From Leishmania mexicana MHOM/GT/2001/U1103 (taxonomy: Eukaryota; Euglenozoa; Kinetoplastea; Trypanosomatida; Trypanosomatidae), in assembly GCF_000234665.1 (NCBI RefSeq), contig NC_018322.1, forward strand, positions 372,001-436,000: a stretch of DNA of 64,000 bases, given 5' to 3'. Positions 52,601 to 62,700 of the stretch are shown piece by piece (the first letter of the stretch is position 1; every line of letters begins with the position of its first letter). The translations under genes were made by a program, and so were the position numbers. The notes beneath the pieces are model-generated. The model had not been told where the DNA came from and ran no database searches. It was given only the letters and a program-made list of their open reading frames with translations.

Positions 52601-53674
52601 ACTATGGAGGTGGTCCAAGCATACATGAAGCACATCCAGACCACGGCCGAGCTCGCCGCGCGCAGGGTGCTGCAGCGCATCGCTCGCGAGTACGGCGAAG
52701 CCGCAGAGAGCGACAGCGCGGGCACGGGCCTGGTGACGCTGCAAGCGACAGACTACATGGACGACGGCACGCCGATCTGCCTGCGCATCTCGATCCAGCC
52801 GAAGAGCGGCGAAGCCACGTTTGATTTCACCGGCTCCGGCAGCCAAGTAATGAACTCGACCAACTGCCCGACCGCCGTCGTGCACTCCTCCATCATCTAC
52901 TGCATCCGCTGCCTCGTCGACTCCGACATTCCGCTGAACCAGGGCTGCATGAAGCCGATCACGGTGGTGGTGCCACCCAACTCCATCCTGAGCCCCGATG
53001 AGGACCTTCCGGTAGTGGCGGGCAATGTGACGACCAGCCAGCGCGTGACGGATGTGGTGCTCATGGCGCTGCGTGCCGTCGCCAACTCGCACGGCTGCAT
53101 GAACAACTTCACTCTGGGTTCCAGCGACTTCGCCTATTACGAGACCATCTGTGGCGGCAGCGGCGCCGGGCCAACCTTCGCCGGCACCTCTGCCGTGCAC
53201 ACGAACATGACAAATACGCGGCTCACCGACCCAGAGATTTTTGAGGCGCGCTACCCGATCCTGCTGCGAACCTTCCGCGTCCGCCGCGACTCGGGCGGTG
53301 CCGGCCTCCACCGGGGTGGCGACGGCGTGGTGCGCAGTGTGCTTGCTCTGCGTGACATGATCGCAGTAGTGCTGACGGAGCGGCGCGTATTGGCGCCGCA
53401 GGGTCTCTTTGGCGGCGGCAACGGCGAGCGGGGCTTGAACATGTTGTACGTGCCAGTCCCCCCATCGCACACAGCCACCCTCGGCGCGCCTGTGTGGAAG
53501 AACGCGCACGACATGCTGCACGACAAGGTGCGCGGTGCGTGGATGGGGGAGGAGCAAACGACGTTCTACCACCCTCGCAACATCGGCGGCAAAAACGTCG
53601 TGGACGTAAAGATGGGTGACATCATCACCCTCTACACTGCCGGGGGTGGCGGGTGCCACGCCGCTGCGGCGTAG
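49640..53674 (+). CDS. 5-oxoprolinase (ATP-hydrolysing), HyuA-HyuB fusion
   Basis: A protein of 1344 residues, compared with about 1290 in animals and yeast. It opens the ring of 5-oxo-L-proline with ATP to give L-glutamate, the last step of the gamma-glutamyl (glutathione) cycle. The N-terminal HyuA half starts with 'FAIDRGGTFTDIIA' near residue 17, the ATP-binding P-loop-like motif of the family, and includes 'EVRMGTTIATNALLE', 'QSDGGLTSADTFYGYRAVLS' with 'GPAGGVVGYA', and 'GFDMGGTSTDVSR'. The HyuB half (about residue 780 to the end) contains 'LQRTSISTNIKERLDFSCAI', 'LTNHPACGGSHLPDITVI' and 'RDSGGAGLHRGGDGVVR'. Start chosen at 49640, just before the conserved N-terminus; the frame is open upstream but that part reads as CA repeats. 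No defect seen. Confidence 0.95.
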   Translation: MSTTVAAEEKLYPSFRFAIDRGGTFTDIIAHVTHADGPVTQEVTKLLSVDPQHYADAPSEGIRRILRKYIPEKVAATGPVDVSHLEEVRMGTTIATNALLEHNGERCAMVLTEGFEDILTIRDQARPHLFALNIVKALALPEQVMGAKERIRPVSVKEQAAYASQAEWPSTWVRCGESFVMDVLQRLHTDDIRQKLQAAYDVGIRSVAVCLLHSYAYAVHEQQVKHIAQQVGFPAISLSSELMALIKYVPRSITASVDAYLSPLILNYIASFKANFAHNLAGVRLYFIQSDGGLTSADTFYGYRAVLSGPAGGVVGYAHTCAEDLGATVQAVGFDMGGTSTDVSRCEGPVVHHTVEAEIAGTPVQAPQVQVHTVAAGGGSLLRWENGMFHVGPASAGAHPGPACYGKGGPLTVTDANLVLGHLHPDYFPKVFGPNADQPLDKQASVTLFKALAAEIACDCSSGSSEDSNPVMSVEELAFAFVLVANEAMCRPIRNITEASGYRCAEHALAVFGGAGGQHACAMARSLGMNKIYVHRLASILSAVGASVTDVVEERMASVRLDLRAEGLAPVVEQQFDELIDSAATQLRRLGFDDNHILIERFLSMQYEGTNTSLMIAEGNHQAVAASAVFSAENFERLYLAQYQQQYGFVLSGARRIIIDGVRIRARGTLQSRSEREAQAASLATATQKQFQQPPYTTRAEQLPPQPVSMTRSYFASGWEEIPVYHVDPANGPLRGPALLIMNGTSVLLEHESTAYTNDKGNVIIHTAQVVEQFTTELSPLPLSIFSHRFMSIAEQMGNALQRTSISTNIKERLDFSCAIFDPDGHLVANAPHIPVHLGAMGAAVRWQRDHYGSEWKEGDVMLTNHPACGGSHLPDITVISAFFHEGRIVAYVASRGHHADVGGTTPGSMPPFSKTLMEEGAAIKTLKLVQQGTFNEDGIREALLAPGKLPGMSGCRTIEDSVSDLRAQVAANNRGIQLLQGLIESYTMEVVQAYMKHIQTTAELAARRVLQRIAREYGEAAESDSAGTGLVTLQATDYMDDGTPICLRISIQPKSGEATFDFTGSGSQVMNSTNCPTAVVHSSIIYCIRCLVDSDIPLNQGCMKPITVVVPPNSILSPDEDLPVVAGNVTTSQRVTDVVLMALRAVANSHGCMNNFTLGSSDFAYYETICGGSGAGPTFAGTSAVHTNMTNTRLTDPEIFEARYPILLRTFRVRRDSGGAGLHRGGDGVVRSVLALRDMIAVVLTERRVLAPQGLFGGGNGERGLNMLYVPVPPSHTATLGAPVWKNAHDMLHDKVRGAWMGEEQTTFYHPRNIGGKNVVDVKMGDIITLYTAGGGGCHAAAA

Positions 53675-54797
53675 ACGTCGTCTGCGTTCGACAAGCACGA
53701 CAGCGGCCGGTGACCGGGGGGAGGGGATTGCAGAGGGCTCAAGCGCGAAGGAAAGGAAGAGCAGCGCAGTGTCCACAAGTGACACGCTCGCGCTTCGTCT
53801 GTCAACACTACACGACACATGTACGCAGTGGCGCCGCACAAGAGCGAGAGCTGAACGCGTCCTCTGTTGGAAGAGAATGGACACCTTGAAAACGGCGTGC
53901 TCTTCCTGTAACGTGTAGCCGCGTGTGCCTATATATGTATGTGTGTGTGTGTGTGTGTGTGTCTGGCTCCGTGGAGGGCCGCCGTGGCTGCCTCGCTCCC
54001 TCTTTGGGTCTTATGTGGTCCACATGTTGTGCTCGCTTGGCCCGTTTGCATTGGTGGACATGGCGAGCGGGGAGAAGAGGGAGTAACCCCACCAGCCTGT
54101 TCTTGCTTGTCTTCTTTTACCAGTCTTCCTCACCTCCTGTGCCGTCTTTCCTCCCCACCCACGCCCCACCGCCCTCCGATCGTCTGACTGTGTGTGTGAG
54201 GGGGAGAGAAGAAACGTACGTGGGCACTGCCGCACCATCGCCACACACCCACACACACCTGCTCGCTCTCAGCATGTGCACAAGTGCAGCATAGCTGCAG
54301 AGACACCCTGTCCACTGACCACGTGCGCACACTCAACGGAGCTTCCCTGCGCCTCACCTACCTATCCATTTCTTAGAGTTCCCTCCTCCCTCTCCTCTGG
54401 CTCATGATTTGTTGCGGTGCCGCCGCTTGTGTGCGTGCACAGACCCACGTCCCCACAAGCACAGTGTACAAACCAGGGCTTGCATGGCGCACTCCACTCC
54501 TCCACTGCTGCCCTCGCTGTTTCATAGCCATCTGTGGCGCCCTTCTCTTTCGCCGTTGATACACACGCCCTCCTTCTTTCCCCTTCACTTCCTTCCCAGC
54601 GTCTCGGCCCACTCCCCACTGTCTCTTCCCGCAGAGACCCCTCCTCCTCCTCCTCCCCCTCATCCGCGAGTGTGTCTGCCGGCCGAAGCCCCTCGTCGTC
54701 GGTAGTGTGACTGACGCACCGGCGCTCACGAGAACACCGGTGAAGTCGGAACCAGGGACCCCCTTGCGTGCAGCCGTCACAGCGCACTCGAGAACAG
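53675..54797 (+). other. Intergenic spacer with TG repeat
   Basis: Contains the TG repeat at 53940-53962 and pyrimidine-rich stretches at about 54112-54160, 54370-54405 and 54570-54665 that could supply splice acceptors for the next gene. No gene seen. Confidence 0.5.
53940..53962 (+). repeat. TG dinucleotide repeat
   Basis: Twenty-three bases of TG repeat about 270 bases after the 5-oxoprolinase stop. Confidence 0.9.
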
Positions 54798-57700
54798 ATG
54801 CCCGCGCGCACAGGCTGTCCTACGGACACGCCAGAAAACAGTGCTGCTGCAGCGCCTCCTGGGGAAGATGAGCCACCCCTAGTGCACAGCGGGTGCCGAG
54901 AAACTCCACCATCGGCAACCGAATCGGGGCCCGGTTTGCAGGAAGAAGGGAGCACTGGTACAGCGCGGACTCCTTCGGAGACCGGCACTGCCCTCGTCTC
55001 GCGCGGTGAGTCCCGGGCCGCGGTGCACCTCCGCTCGCCTGCCACGGTTCAGCACAGCACCGGCGCCCTCATCCCCCTCAACCCAACAACACGGCGCATT
55101 GCCGTCGGCATCGCCAAGGCAGGCATCTCCATCGCGGATGGCTTTCTTCTCTCCAGCAGCGCTGTCCTCAACCCGGTCATATCGGCGTCGTTCGTCGTTT
55201 ACGAGTCGGTGAAGGTGGTGCAGGCGTACCGTCACGGCGAACTCACCTCCCTTGGCTATCGCACCACCAAGGGTGACGTCGCCCTCCGCATCGGAAAAGA
55301 GCTCGCCACTATGGGCCTTGGTATGGCGGTCGGCCACGGAGTGGGTGCCCTCATCGGTCTCAGCGCGATCCCTGTGGCTGGCCAGTTCGCTGTGGCGACA
55401 GTTCTGTCCGTCGGGCTAGGCGCCTGCATCGGCACGCTTCTGACGCACTACGTCGATCGTTTCATGGTGCGTCTCCAGCTTCGCAACCAGTATGGGTACC
55501 CCATGGATGAGCGCGGCACGCGCCGGCGGTTTGAGGTGCTGATGGAGCGTCGCCACGACCTGTCCACACTGGAGACGTGCCGCGTTGTGCAGCATTACGT
55601 CGACTACCGTGTGGCGAGCGGGTGGGAGAGCGCAAACGACCTGGACGACTACAGGGCCTCGGGCGACATCACACGCATGCCCGTCTCTCTGCAGCACTTT
55701 GCCGTGGTCCAACTTCAGCGAAAGTGGGGCTTCGTGAAGGAGCGGGCGCAGTGCCGGCAGATCTACCGAGCCTTGTTGCTGCTGCATCACCCGGATCGCG
55801 GCGGGTCTACCGAGCTGGCGGCGCAGCTGAACAAAGACTTCGAGTTCTTTGCCTTCTGCCAGGGGTGGGACAGCGACTGCGCGTCCCTGCTGCGCAGTGC
55901 GCAAAGCAGTTCCGCGACTGCGGCACCCGCCGATGGCGCCTCGCGGCGGCGTCGTGGCAGCGTCATCGTGGACTACCTCCGCTCACTCTTCCGACCGACA
56001 ACGAACTCGCGCGTCAGCGCCAACGACCTGCACCAGTTTGGCCTGCTGGCCTTGGAGGCTGGAACCCCGGCTGAGATGCACCGCCGCGACGTCACTGCCG
56101 CGCTTTCCTCATTGCCCGCCGCCGGCGCAGCAGGTGACGGGAGCGATGAGGCGGGACCAGAGAAGTGCGGGAGTCTTGGCGACATTGACAGCTTTAGCGA
56201 CGGGGACGGAGACGAGTACGAGGACATCGTGGCGGTGGCAGCGGTGCGCCAGCGCAGCGTCACACGTGTGCTGCGTGCCCTACACGAGGTCTACACGGCC
56301 ACCGCCGAAGCCATCACGTTTTCCGGGCTCATCCAGGTCTCTGACGATACAGATCGGTGGTCCCAGCTGCACCAAGATGTGAGCCTCTTTCAGCGACTGC
56401 AGTACTTCATCTCCTTGCACGCCCAGGCACCGGCAGCGAATAACCACCGCGAAGAGGCACAGTCGCTGGGTGCGAAGCAGTACATCTTCCGCAGCTTCCG
56501 CTGGTCGACTGTGCAGGAGGCGGTGGCGAAACGGGAGGAGGCCCGCAGCGCCATCGTCACCGCCGTCTTCACGCGGGAAACAAGTCAGCAGCTCACCTCC
56601 CTGCTGGAGCTGTGGCGCACCGCCAAGGCAATGGCGGAGAGCTACTTCCGCGCCTGCCAGCAACGCGAGGCGGACGGTCGCCCAGCCACAAGCCGAAACG
56701 AAGACGAAGGTCGGCAGACGCTAGACGCACTCCTCCGCATTCACACGCAGATTGAGGCAGCTGGCACGGCAGCGCGGGAGCCGTGGGAGGGGCGCATGGA
56801 GGAGTGGGCCACGCGGACGGTGTCAGGTTTTTCGTCCTTCATGGAGGACGTGAAGGAAGTGGGCCTGACGGCGAGCAACGCCCTTGCGGCCGAGTACGCG
56901 GCCCACGTCTTTGCGTCTGTGCGGCAGCAGTGCAGCGAGTACTTCAAGGCATGGAGTCGAAAGCAGGACACACTGCAAACTCTTCTGGCGGAACTGCAGC
57001 TGGAGTACAACGCACTGCGAGGTGCTGCGCAGGGAAGCAGCGGTGGCAGCCCGTCTTCAACGGCACCGGGTTTCGCCTGCGGTCCTGAGGCCCCAAAGCG
57101 AATCGACGACTATCAAACCCAGCTCCTCCTCCTCCACAAGCAAATGGCGGAGGTGGACATGGGCGTGGCAGAGTGGGCAAACACCTGTGCTGCCCACTTT
57201 CCAGAGCTCACGACAACGATGCTTCAGCTGCCGTCCACGTGCGTTGAAAGCGTCGTCGGAATGGGAAAAGACGGTCCCGCTGGCGGGAGCAGTCCGAATG
57301 AGGCGGCTCTGCCAGGGCATGGCTGGACCCCTCGCTTTCTCGCCTTCGAGCGTGAGCGCACCCTCCTCCACTACGCGCGCGTCGAGGTCGAGCCCGTGAA
57401 CCCGTTTGACCCGTTTACCTCTCGGCTCCCTTCACACGACCCGTCCGACGCTGCTGAGTGGGAAAGGCAGGTGGTGAGCGGGGAGGAGAGCGACGCCATT
57501 GGCGCACTCCTGCGCAGCTTCGAGGCAAACGAGGCCATCGAGGACGCGGTCGTGGGCCGACACGGGGTCGGGATGACGCTCCTTCAGGCGCTGTACAACG
57601 ACCCACTCACGGGGGAAAGTACGCCGTGCTGGCTGAAACGCTACTCCTTTGCCGGTGTACAGAACAGGGAGGGCGTGGCGAGCCTTCGTGCTCTCGCACA

Positions 57701-59126
57701 GCGCATCCTGGCTGAGGAGGTGGCCGTCTCAGCCGCGTGCAGCAGTGACTGGGTGGTATCGGCTCGTGACATCTTCTACAACCGCGAGCGTCACGAGATC
57801 TTTGTGCACTACGTGCGTGGCGCGACACAGCAGCGTTTTCGTTCCGTCAACGACGTGCGGCGCCAGGTGGAGCCGCTCGGCCTACGATGGTTGCACGACG
57901 TTCTGGAGTGCGTGGCGTGTCTGCACGCCTGTCAGCTCGCACACGGGCACATCCGCCTCAGTGCCTTTACCTACGATGATTTCGGCAACACGGCCCTTGG
58001 CGTCTTCTACCCCACCTGGAAAGGCCTCAATTCCGTCAGCCCCGCGCCAGCCGAAGAGCCCAGCGATGCTGCCACGCCGGCGCCGAGCCTCACCGACCGC
58101 CAGCACTACGATGTCATTGACGTTGGCATCATGCTGCTTACGGAGCTGCTGCCTCTCTTCACGGCGCGTAGCGGCTCTTCCACCCCACCGCCTGCTACTG
58201 CGTTCTCCGCGCTGACTCTGTCACCCACCTCGAGACACCCGCCGCCTCTTCCCGGCTGCGGCAGTACGGAGGCGGACGCTGCCTCGGATGACATGGTGCG
58301 TGTCATGGAAGCCGTTGCGGCTCACCTCGTAGGGAAGGAGGAACCGCGCTGGTCGCTGCTGGACGCACGACAGTTTGTGCGCCGTTTCCAGCAGCTCCGC
58401 TCTGGCGACCTCGCCATCTTTTCGAAGCAGGTGGCGTACCCCGCCTCCTGGGCAATTCGCTGTGCTGTACCACCGGTGCAGCTCGTCGCTGTGAACGCAA
58501 CGCCGTTCCGCTTTCCAGCCACCCTAACGGCGTCAGCCGCCACAGTGCGAGTTTACCACAACCGCCATGTCTCGCTATGGGAGACGTACTGGCGGTGTCG
58601 GCACCAGATGACCACGCTGCACCGCGGTAGCCACATGCTCCCGTCCGTGGTCACGCAAACCCCTCCACTTCTCTTGTGCAGCGACGACTTCGAGGTACAT
58701 GAACGCTACCTATGGTGCGCGTGCACACACGAGGAGGTGGCGTGGGAGCGCTGCCAAGACGGCTTCCGCTCCTTGCGACGCGACGCGACTCAGCTCACAC
58801 TCGGCAACGATATGCTGCCCTTCTCGCTTGTCGCACCCTCAGTCCGTCCTGGCGGTAGTGCTGAACTGTGGGGTGTCATCTGCCGCGCGACGCTCGGAAC
58901 AACCCTTGAAGAGACGGAGGAGGAGTTCGCCGCTACGGAGAGCAAGACGGACATGGCCACAGCGCAGTACAACAAGCTGTCATATGCTGCCCAGCGCCGT
59001 AGCCACCTCGTCACACGGCCGCACGCGAAGCAAGAACAACAGGCAGAGCCCCCGTTGGCAATCTGGGTGCCATCCCCGTGGGCCCGATGTTATCCCGAAT
59101 ATATTGTCCACATTTCGTGGCTGTGA
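54798..59126 (+). CDS. J-domain protein with membrane segments and C-terminal protein-kinase-like (probably inactive) region
   Basis: A protein of 1442 residues from the first ATG. Two hydrophobic Gly/Ala-rich regions at about residues 99-142 and 168-222 ('GMAVGHGVGALIGLSAIPVA') suggest membrane hairpins. A J-domain-like segment follows: 'YRALLLLHHPDRGGSTELAA' with H331-P332-D333, the tripeptide that stimulates Hsp70 ATPase. Acidic low-complexity sequence and long helical regions (about 470-800) come next. At about 920-1180 the pattern resembles a protein kinase: 'LRWLHDVLECVACLHACQLA' leads into 'HGHIRLSAF', where the catalytic loop H-R-D is replaced by H1049-G-H1051, and no D-F-G motif is seen after it, so it is likely a pseudokinase. 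Animal GAK joins the same modules in the opposite order. Membrane-bound Hsp70 recruitment is inferred. Confidence 0.7.
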   Translation: MPARTGCPTDTPENSAAAAPPGEDEPPLVHSGCRETPPSATESGPGLQEEGSTGTARTPSETGTALVSRGESRAAVHLRSPATVQHSTGALIPLNPTTRRIAVGIAKAGISIADGFLLSSSAVLNPVISASFVVYESVKVVQAYRHGELTSLGYRTTKGDVALRIGKELATMGLGMAVGHGVGALIGLSAIPVAGQFAVATVLSVGLGACIGTLLTHYVDRFMVRLQLRNQYGYPMDERGTRRRFEVLMERRHDLSTLETCRVVQHYVDYRVASGWESANDLDDYRASGDITRMPVSLQHFAVVQLQRKWGFVKERAQCRQIYRALLLLHHPDRGGSTELAAQLNKDFEFFAFCQGWDSDCASLLRSAQSSSATAAPADGASRRRRGSVIVDYLRSLFRPTTNSRVSANDLHQFGLLALEAGTPAEMHRRDVTAALSSLPAAGAAGDGSDEAGPEKCGSLGDIDSFSDGDGDEYEDIVAVAAVRQRSVTRVLRALHEVYTATAEAITFSGLIQVSDDTDRWSQLHQDVSLFQRLQYFISLHAQAPAANNHREEAQSLGAKQYIFRSFRWSTVQEAVAKREEARSAIVTAVFTRETSQQLTSLLELWRTAKAMAESYFRACQQREADGRPATSRNEDEGRQTLDALLRIHTQIEAAGTAAREPWEGRMEEWATRTVSGFSSFMEDVKEVGLTASNALAAEYAAHVFASVRQQCSEYFKAWSRKQDTLQTLLAELQLEYNALRGAAQGSSGGSPSSTAPGFACGPEAPKRIDDYQTQLLLLHKQMAEVDMGVAEWANTCAAHFPELTTTMLQLPSTCVESVVGMGKDGPAGGSSPNEAALPGHGWTPRFLAFERERTLLHYARVEVEPVNPFDPFTSRLPSHDPSDAAEWERQVVSGEESDAIGALLRSFEANEAIEDAVVGRHGVGMTLLQALYNDPLTGESTPCWLKRYSFAGVQNREGVASLRALAQRILAEEVAVSAACSSDWVVSARDIFYNRERHEIFVHYVRGATQQRFRSVNDVRRQVEPLGLRWLHDVLECVACLHACQLAHGHIRLSAFTYDDFGNTALGVFYPTWKGLNSVSPAPAEEPSDAATPAPSLTDRQHYDVIDVGIMLLTELLPLFTARSGSSTPPPATAFSALTLSPTSRHPPPLPGCGSTEADAASDDMVRVMEAVAAHLVGKEEPRWSLLDARQFVRRFQQLRSGDLAIFSKQVAYPASWAIRCAVPPVQLVAVNATPFRFPATLTASAATVRVYHNRHVSLWETYWRCRHQMTTLHRGSHMLPSVVTQTPPLLLCSDDFEVHERYLWCACTHEEVAWERCQDGFRSLRRDATQLTLGNDMLPFSLVAPSVRPGGSAELWGVICRATLGTTLEETEEEFAATESKTDMATAQYNKLSYAAQRRSHLVTRPHAKQEQQAEPPLAIWVPSPWARCYPEYIVHISWL

Positions 59127-59209
59127 AGACAAAAAAGAGACCCGCCCATATCACCACGCCTTTTCCTGCAGCTGCCTGCGTCCTCCCCCCCCCCCATGTG
59201 GCCGGCCCA

Positions 59210-59224
59210 ACCCCGCCCACCACC
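59210..59224 (+). repeat. 15-bp repeat flanking the second gap, left copy
   Basis: The last 15 bases before the gap are identical to the first 15 after it (59325-59339). Such a match suggests either a short contig overlap or a join made on a low-complexity C-rich sequence. Confidence 0.8.
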
Positions 59225-59324
59225 NNNNNNNNNNNNNNNNNNNNNNNNNNNNNNNNNNNNNNNNNNNNNNNNNNNNNNNNNNNNNNNNNNNNNNNNNNNN
59301 NNNNNNNNNNNNNNNNNNNNNNNN
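59225..59324. other. Assembly gap of exactly 100 N
   Basis: A placeholder gap. The left flank is normal Leishmania sequence just past the J-domain gene; the right flank is compositionally different. Whether the two sides truly adjoin is doubtful. Confidence 0.95.
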
Positions 59325-59339
59325 ACCCCGCCCACCACC
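59325..59339 (+). repeat. 15-bp repeat flanking the second gap, right copy
   Basis: Copy of 59210-59224 directly after the Ns. Confidence 0.8.
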
Positions 59340-62300
59340 GGCCCCCCCGGCACCCCATCCCCCCAGCCCGCCCAATCACCAAAACACCCCAAAACAACTA
59401 CATACCGCCGCCTTGCCCGTCAGCCTCCTGGGCCCCAGCGAAAGGCGGACGCCCCGGCCCGCCAGCTTGCCCTGGCGCCACCCCCCCCTCGGCCGAAAAA
59501 CAAGGGGGGGCTGGCGGCCCCCCCTGCAAAGGAATCCCACCCACCGCCTGACCCGCACGCCCGCGACGGGGACGCGCGCGCAGCAGGCGAAAACGGCCCG
59601 CGCACACGCACGCACCAGCGCACAGGGAGCCCACCGCGCGCCCGCCGGAGGGGCCGCCGCACACGCAGGACGGGGGAAAACCCATGCCTAGCGAGCGGGG
59701 CGTGCGTAACCAGGTCGTTGCGTCAGACGGGGTGTGCTTTCAGCCCCCAGCGATCCGCAAACCCCGCGCAGGATACCGGCCGCAACGCCGGGTCGGTTGC
59801 CCCCATGGCAAACACAGGTGGGGGCCGGGGCTCTGGCGGGGGTGGGGGCCACCACAGCGCCAGCGGGGCAGCAGGCAGCACACCACCCCCACACCCAGCC
59901 ACCCGACGCACACAGGCCAGCCCCTTCGCGGGAGCGGGCAAGCATGGACTCCTGCCGTCTTGTGGGCTCAGCACCCCTGCGCATTGATGCGGGACCGCAG
60001 CCGCCCAGGAGCCCCCCGCGGAGAGGGGGGGGGCCACCCCCCGCATACCGCTTGCCCTTCATGATTCAGAGAGCCCCGCCCGGGATCAATGTGCCGAAGT
60101 GAAAGTGACAGCTGCAAATGGGATGGCGAGGCCCCGGTTCTCTGAAAGCACCGATGTTTACATACGGATACGAAAGCCGCCGACGCCTTTTTTAAGGACA
60201 CCCCCATTAGTTATGCGACCTCTTTGGCGAAATCCGTGGGATAGTTCCCCCACTAGTTGCCGGGTGGGGATGCACATGTGCGTGGCGCTCCGGAACCGTG
60301 AAGCCGAGGGAAAGCGGATCGTTTTCTGCTGTCTGGCTCTTCTTTCTGCGCGGGGTCGTTGCGCCCGCTACGACGGGCGATTTCGTGTAACAGTGGCTGG
60401 CCCTTCCCCTCGGCTAACGCGGGCGCTGTATATTGGCCGCGGTTTCTTTACCACCACGCAAAAAGAAGCAGAGATCCATTTGCCGACGCCGCCAGTGTGG
60501 CAAGGTGCCCCTGCGTGTGCTTTTCGGGCGGCGGCTATCCCGATGGCCCCGGAGGCGTTGCAGCCGCTGCTGCGGATTTGGCTCGCCACCCGTCCGCGAA
60601 GAAAAGCGAGCCGCCGCGCACAAAGCCCCACAGATAACGGTGACGCTCTGGCTGCTGCGGCCCGCGGCGGGAGCCGCGCGTTTCGCTTCTCGAAGCCGCC
60701 GCCCACACCACCACCCCTCACCATCTTTCCAACAAGCGGGAGAACCGCGGCGCGGTGTGCCGCACACCCCCGGCTCGCAAAAAGGTGAAAAAAAAACATG
60801 CAAAACACGATCGAAATGGGTGGTCCCCCAGAGGCGGCCCCCGTGCACCCAACCCGGAAAAAAACAAGCTGCGGCGGTAAAAACCACAGTTTCAGCGATA
60901 TTTCCGCCCCACCGCGAGACATACCATCCCCCTTCCGCCGCCCCCCGCCAAAGCCAAACGCAAAAAACGACAACCGAGTGACAAACACGTGATGCGGAAA
61001 GACTGCGCGGGGATGCCCCGCACCTTTTTAGCGCCACCACCCGCCGGGTTAGGGGCGCAAACGTCGCTTGAGCAAACGCCGCCCCTGCTCGCCACCCCCC
61101 TAGCGTTGGGCCGCTGTTTTGGTATGCAAGCAGGCGGGGTTTGGGGCCGGGTGGCGAAGGCGGGGCCCGGCCCCTTGTGGATGAGCCTTGTCTCCCGGAC
61201 GCTTTCGCAGCCACCGCAGGGTAACCCGCCCATGCCGGTTGCGTAGGCCGCGGATCGGTGTCACCGAAACTGTGGGGCGGGGCGGCGGCCCCCCCCCCTC
61301 ACCTGCTACGCCAGGGCGCCGAAAACCTGAGAGACCGCGCCCCGCGCAGCCCGTGGGGGGCATAACGCGCCCCTTTCGGGGGACACACATCCATCGAGGA
61401 TTCGCCGAGGAACCCGGCCAACCCGCCCCGCTTTTAGGGTTGCCCAGACCGTCGCCATTCCACGGTATACGGCGCAGGCGGGGCACAGGACTACGCGCAA
61501 CGCCGCCGCAGTGCAGCAAAAGCGGAAAGAAAAAAATGTAGGTGAGTGCAGATGTTTGTCGAGCCATCAGGGGAATTCATAGCGAGGCGGCCGGAACGCG
61601 ATCGTGGCGGCGGGCCTCCTCGGCACATTGCTGCCCCCGGCGTTTCCGCCGACAACGCGAGCCCGCAGCCGTGCCCGAGGATAGGTCACGGGCTCTTGGT
61701 TTCAACGGAAAGTGTCTACCGTACCCTGCCCCCTTGGTGGGGCGAACCCGGCGCAAACGCATTTGTGGAGATGCTGCTGGATAGGTTGGGGGTTTGGCTT
61801 GTGGGTCGGGTTTTTTGGACGCAGAACTCTTTTGTGGTGGTTGGCAGCGCCTCTGGGAAACAAATGTGTGCAGAAGTTGTTCTGTGGTTGTGCGTGTTGG
61901 AAAACAGGTGTGCATAAGATACGCATTGTTGGGGCGTAATATCTCAGAGATCATGGGCAACACTAGCGGAATTGGGGCGTGGCTTTGTCCTTTTCTTTGC
62001 TTCGGAACGGGGTTTTTCTAGTGTGTGGGGTTTGGTGTGGCGCTTGGAAGGGGGGATGGGTGGCGGCCGTGGGGCTCCGTTTGTCGGTATTGGGGGTCTT
62101 GTGGGGCGCCTGTGGGGGCCGGGTTCCTGTGAATGGGGTGGCGGGGGCTTGCAGGACTTATCGTTTTAGTTTTTTTTGGAGAAAAAAAGCCGTTTTGTTG
62201 AAGTGCATATCTGGTTTCCAATGGCGGCGCGTTCCGCTACCGCAGCGCAAGGCAACATCTGTGGCCAGGTAAAGGCTTTTTTTGTCGCGAGTTGCGATTT

Positions 62301-62700
62301 GGATGGGGAATTTTCTGCGGGGTTTTGGTGCCGTGGCACTTTGGGGCTGGGAAAAAGCGGCCCGGGGCCTACGGCCGCCGGGTGGCGCGCGGGGGGTGGG
62401 GGGAAGCCAACCCCCAACCCAACCCCTTGCGAGCCCAACGGAACGAGTAGCGGCGAATCGGGGCGATCGTTGGTTCTTTTAGGAATCAATTAGCTCCGCC
62501 TTCTTTGCAGAAATGCTTCCGCGGAGGGGCCAAAAGGGACCAGCGTCAGTCTGGTGCTTGGTTTTCTTGCCGAAAAAAGCTTACCGTGGGCGGCGTGGGG
62601 CCTGTCCCCGTTTTATGGGTCTGAAAGGGTGGCGGCCCTGAAAGGCCGCAGTTCAGGTAAGCCAACTCAGCTTAGCAGAAGGCTCACATCTGGTAAAGGC
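59325..62700. other. Anomalous segment of shifting A/C to G/T composition, no credible genes
   Basis: The first 300 bases are mostly C and A with little T; the last kilobase is mostly G and T. In between, runs of 6-9 identical bases are frequent (for example A runs near 60787-60795 and G runs near 60023-60031). Open frames occur on both strands simply because stop codons are rare, but none shows domains, consistent codon use or splice signals. It could be low-quality or chimeric sequence, or a real repetitive region poorly resolved. I can support no gene in it. Confidence 0.5.

Noticed and set aside
59325..61920. Many open frames of 60-270 codons on both strands after the second gap
   Set aside because: Rare stop codons due to skewed composition; no domains, no codon bias, no splice signals.
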